Shown: positions 6,102-8,085 of the stretch, piece by piece
How positions within the stretch are numbered: the stretch's first letter is position 1
Layout: each line of letters opens with the position of its first letter
Assembly: GCF_934643405.1 (NCBI RefSeq)
Contig: NZ_CAKUCL010000299.1
Location: 1-8,085 of the forward strand
Origin: an uncultured Actinoplanes sp.
Lineage (GTDB): Bacteria; Actinomycetota; Actinomycetes; Mycobacteriales; Micromonosporaceae
Direction of reading: 5' to 3'
Length of the DNA: 8,085 bases
Made by a program: the position numbers and the translations under genes
Notes under the pieces: generated by a model
The model's database searches: none
The model's input: only the letters and a program-made list of their open reading frames with translations
Told to the model about the DNA's origin: nothing

Positions 6102-7130
6102 GTGCGGTACCGGCTTCGCGACCAGCAGGGGGCAGCCCGCTCGGTCGCGTACCTGCTGCTGGCCGGCGGCCCGCTCAGTTTCGTCACCGGGATCCTGCTC
6201 GTGCCCGGCCAGCGGCATCCCGGCCCGATCGCCGGGTTCACCGCCCTGGCCCTCGCGCTGACCCTCGGCGGGGTCGTGTGCCGCTGGCAGCCCGAGCGCG
6301 TACCGCAGATGTTCTGGTCCGTCGTGCCGTTCCTGGCGGTCCTGCTGATCAGCGGGCTGAACGTCGCCACCCGCGACGCCAGCACCGGCTCCCAGCTGTT
6401 CTACCTCTGGCCGGTGCTGTACGCCGCGAGCTTCCTGCGCCGTACCGCAATGATCGCGATTCTGTTCCTGGTGACCCTGGGCCACGCGGCCGTCGTCTTC
6501 CCGATCCTCGGCGCGACGCAGGGCGCGCTCGACTGGGTGTCCCTGACCGTGGCGCTCACCCTCACCGCGGTCGTGGTGGCGTCGCTGCGGATACGCAACG
6601 ACCGGCTGCGCGAGGTCCTGCAGACACAGGCCCTGGCCGACCCGCTGACCGGCGTCGCGAACCGGCGCTCCTTCGACGGCGAGCTGACCCGTGCGGTGGC
6701 GCAGGCGCGCCGCAGCGGCCGGCCGGTGGCGCTGCTCACCCTGGACATCGACCACTTCAAACAGATCAACGACTCGTGGGGCCACGCCGTCGGCGATCAG
6801 GCGCTGCAGCAGGTCGCCGCGGCGCTGTGCGCGGTGGCCCGCCGCGACGAGGACGTCGTGGCCCGGCTCGGCGGCGACGAGTTCGTGGTGCTGCTGCGCA
6901 CCGATCAGGCCGGCGCCCGGCGCGTCGCCGACGAGATCCGGTCGGCGGTCACGGACGGCGCGTCCCTGCCCGGGGGGCCGCCCGGGCTGAGCATCGGCAT
7001 AGCGCTGCTGCCCGATCACGCCGGCACGGGGGCCGAGCTGGTGGCCGCCTCGGACGGCGCGCTCTACGCGGCGAAGTCGGCGGGCCGGGGACGCACCTCG
7101 GTGGCGCAGCTCGTCACGCTTGACGCCTGA
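6102..7130 (+). CDS. Membrane-anchored diguanylate cyclase (GGDEF domain)
   Basis: The 342-residue protein should make the second messenger c-di-GMP from two GTP at the inner face of the membrane. Residues about 16-161 hold roughly five to six hydrophobic segments (for example 16-34, 45-60, 72-88, 99-112, 115-135, 146-162), an unassigned membrane sensor module with no recognised ligand site. A short helix (165-178) leads to the GGDEF domain at about 179-336, with DPLTGVANRR (180-189), the metal-binding LDIDHFKQIND (214-224) and the signature GGDEF at 257-261, so the active site is intact. RDED at 248-251 lies at the correct distance before GGDEF to be the RxxD inhibitory site for product feedback. 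No EAL or HD-GYP domain is present, so it is a synthase only. Its 3' end overlaps the convergent TPR gene by 17 bases. Confidence 0.94.
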   Translation: MRYRLRDQQGAARSVAYLLLAGGPLSFVTGILLVPGQRHPGPIAGFTALALALTLGGVVCRWQPERVPQMFWSVVPFLAVLLISGLNVATRDASTGSQLFYLWPVLYAASFLRRTAMIAILFLVTLGHAAVVFPILGATQGALDWVSLTVALTLTAVVVASLRIRNDRLREVLQTQALADPLTGVANRRSFDGELTRAVAQARRSGRPVALLTLDIDHFKQINDSWGHAVGDQALQQVAAALCAVARRDEDVVARLGGDEFVVLLRTDQAGARRVADEIRSAVTDGASLPGGPPGLSIGIALLPDHAGTGAELVAASDGALYAAKSAGRGRTSVAQLVTLDA

Positions 7131-8085
7131 CGATCGGGCGCTCGGCGGTCGGCTCGTCGAAGGCGTCGCCGGCCGCTCTCGCGGGCTCCGCCGGGCTTGC
7201 ATCCTCCGCTGGGCTTGCGGCGTTCGCCGGGCTTGCGGCGTTCGCCGGGCTTGCGGGCTTCGCCGGGCTTGCGGGCTTCACCGGGCCCAGGATGTCGGCG
7301 GTCTCCCGGGGATACGGACCCCACCCGTCGCGCAGCACATGGATGTAGACGGCCTGGAGGCAAACCCCGATCCGCTCGGCCAGGTCGGTGTCCTCCGGCT
7401 TCCCCAGCCGTACGGCACGGGCGAAGTGATCCAGCGCCTCCATGTGCCGCCCCTGGTCGAAGCAGCTGCGTCCCGCGTTCTCGTGAACCACGCTGCGCAG
7501 GGCGTCCGGGACGGCCGCGCCCGTGGCCTTGGCGAACAGCCGGTCCGCCTCCTTGTGGTCTCCGCGCAGCCGCAACACGTGAGCGAGCTCGGCCTGCGCG
7601 ATCACGATCGACTGCGTGTCCCCGGCCGACTCGGCGTGGGCGAGCGCGAGCCGGCTGGCGGCCGCCGCCATGCCCAGCTCACCGAGGAGGCGGTACACCT
7701 CCGCCCGTACGCTCAGAAGCCCCGCCTTCGCCACGTTGTCGACCTCGTCGGCGAGCGGCCCGTCCAGGCGTTCCCCCAGCGCGCGCAGAGCTTCCCGGTC
7801 GTCGACGACCTCCCGCAGCGTCCCGCCGTCGAGCCGCCACCGGATCGCCTCGAGATCGGCCGCCGAGAGGGCAGGCCGGTTGACCACCACCTCGGCGCCG
7901 GCGTCGGCCTCGGGGCTCGCCGGGACCGTGACCGCGGCCGCACCGAGCGCCGCCTCGTCACCCGTGCCGCTCCCGCCAGGCGAGTGCACGGTGATGGACG
8001 GCTCCCCGGCGAACGCGACCCCGTGGAACAGCCCCGTGATGTCCAGGTCGACCACGACGCGCTGCCGTTCCGCCGGGCTCGGCCC
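7114..8085 (-). CDS. TPR-repeat protein with Ala/Pro linker, 5' end beyond the window
   Basis: The frame is open to the right edge (ending GPSPAERQRVV upstream of GTG 8055), so the gene probably starts outside; the GTG gives 313 residues as a minimum and no ribosome binding site precedes it. Numbered from that GTG, residues 1-60 are low in recognisable structure. Residues about 64-110 are helical and acidic (DLEAIRWRLDGG, LREVVDDREALRALGERL). Residues about 108-245 hold three to four tetratricopeptide-like helix pairs (AEVYRLLGELGMAAAASRLAL, AQAELAHVLRLRGDHKEADRLF, ENAGRSCFDQGRHMEALDHFARAV), which normally bind partner proteins. Residues 260-294 are five hexapeptides of the type xxASPA encoded by an 18-base tandem repeat, followed by a polar tail ending IVRRQA. 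No signal peptide or membrane segment is visible in this part. No catalytic domain is seen, so the function is unknown; a scaffold or regulatory role is possible. Confidence 0.8.
   Translation of the reverse strand, partial: GPSPAERQRVVVDLDITGLFHGVAFAGEPSITVHSPGGSGTGDEAALGAAAVTVPASPEADAGAEVVVNRPALSAADLEAIRWRLDGGTLREVVDDREALRALGERLDGPLADEVDNVAKAGLLSVRAEVYRLLGELGMAAAASRLALAHAESAGDTQSIVIAQAELAHVLRLRGDHKEADRLFAKATGAAVPDALRSVVHENAGRSCFDQGRHMEALDHFARAVRLGKPEDTDLAERIGVCLQAVYIHVLRDGWGPYPRETADILGPVKPASPAKPASPANAASPANAASPAEDASPAEPARAAGDAFDEPTAERPIVRRQA
7193..7282. repeat. Five copies of an 18-base tandem repeat inside the TPR gene
   Basis: GGGCTTGC recurs at exactly 18-base steps (7193, 7211, 7229, 7247, 7265), with unit GGGCTTGCGGCGTTCGCC in its clearest form. 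On the minus strand each unit encodes six residues: KPASPA, KPASPA, NAASPA, NAASPA and EDASPA. Two units (7211 and 7229) are identical across the 18 bases. The period is a multiple of three, so copy-number change alters linker length without breaking the frame. Confidence 0.9.

Noticed and set aside
5103..7202. A 699-codon open frame on the minus strand opposite the RhtA-like and GGDEF genes
   Set aside because: The product is rich in Gln, Arg, Gly and Asp with no domain. It mirrors the codons of two well-supported plus-strand genes.
7183..7290. The regular repeat as a CRISPR array
   Set aside because: The units are directly adjacent with no spacers, the period is a multiple of three, and the tract lies inside a reading frame encoding an Ala/Pro linker.

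Overview
The window comes from a high-GC actinomycete. Third codon positions are almost all G or C, GTG starts dominate (142, 698, 1837, 3989, 5181, 6102), and good Shine-Dalgarno sites are present in some genes and absent in others. The mix of genes (CAP-domain protein, YkuD-type L,D-transpeptidase, split MacB-type exporter, GGDEF protein, TPR protein with Ala/Pro linkers) fits the Micromonosporaceae or a relative; that family-level placement is inference, not a sequence match.

Layout. Bases 1-141 hold no complete gene; a coding-looking minus-strand stretch there is cut off by a stop at 84-86. A CAP/SCP-like gene (142-564) and a secreted L,D-transpeptidase with a peptidoglycan-binding domain (698-1429) follow on the plus strand. 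A small minus-strand gene of unknown function (1450-1758) converges on the transpeptidase, and one hairpin spans both stop codons. A divergent intergenic region (1759-1836) then leads into a tight plus-strand cluster: MacA/HlyD-like adaptor (1837-3261), ABC ATPase (3258-3992), MacB/FtsX-like permease (3989-5173) and an RhtA-like EamA exporter (5181-6044). The first two junctions are 4-base stop/start overlaps, and the third gap is 7 bases. After 57 bases with a strong ribosome binding site comes a membrane-anchored GGDEF protein with an intact active site and a c-di-GMP inhibitory-site motif (6102-7130). The last gene is a minus-strand TPR protein (7114 to the window edge), which overlaps the GGDEF gene tail to tail and carries an 18-base tandem repeat encoding an Ala/Pro linker.

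How the genes may work together. The CAP protein and transpeptidase both point to the cell envelope. The adaptor, ATPase and permease form a complete three-part export unit of the MacAB type with ATPase and permease on separate chains. Co-transcription with an amino-acid-type exporter suggests a small-molecule or peptide efflux role, but no substrate can be read from the sequence. The GGDEF and TPR genes look like separate units. I see no CRISPR array, transposase, tRNA, rRNA or phage gene, and nothing that clearly amounts to a new multi-gene system. The more unusual points are the shared hairpin at 1425-1454, the inverted repeat just before the transpeptidase ribosome binding site, the damaged-looking left edge, and the repeat-bearing linker of the TPR protein.
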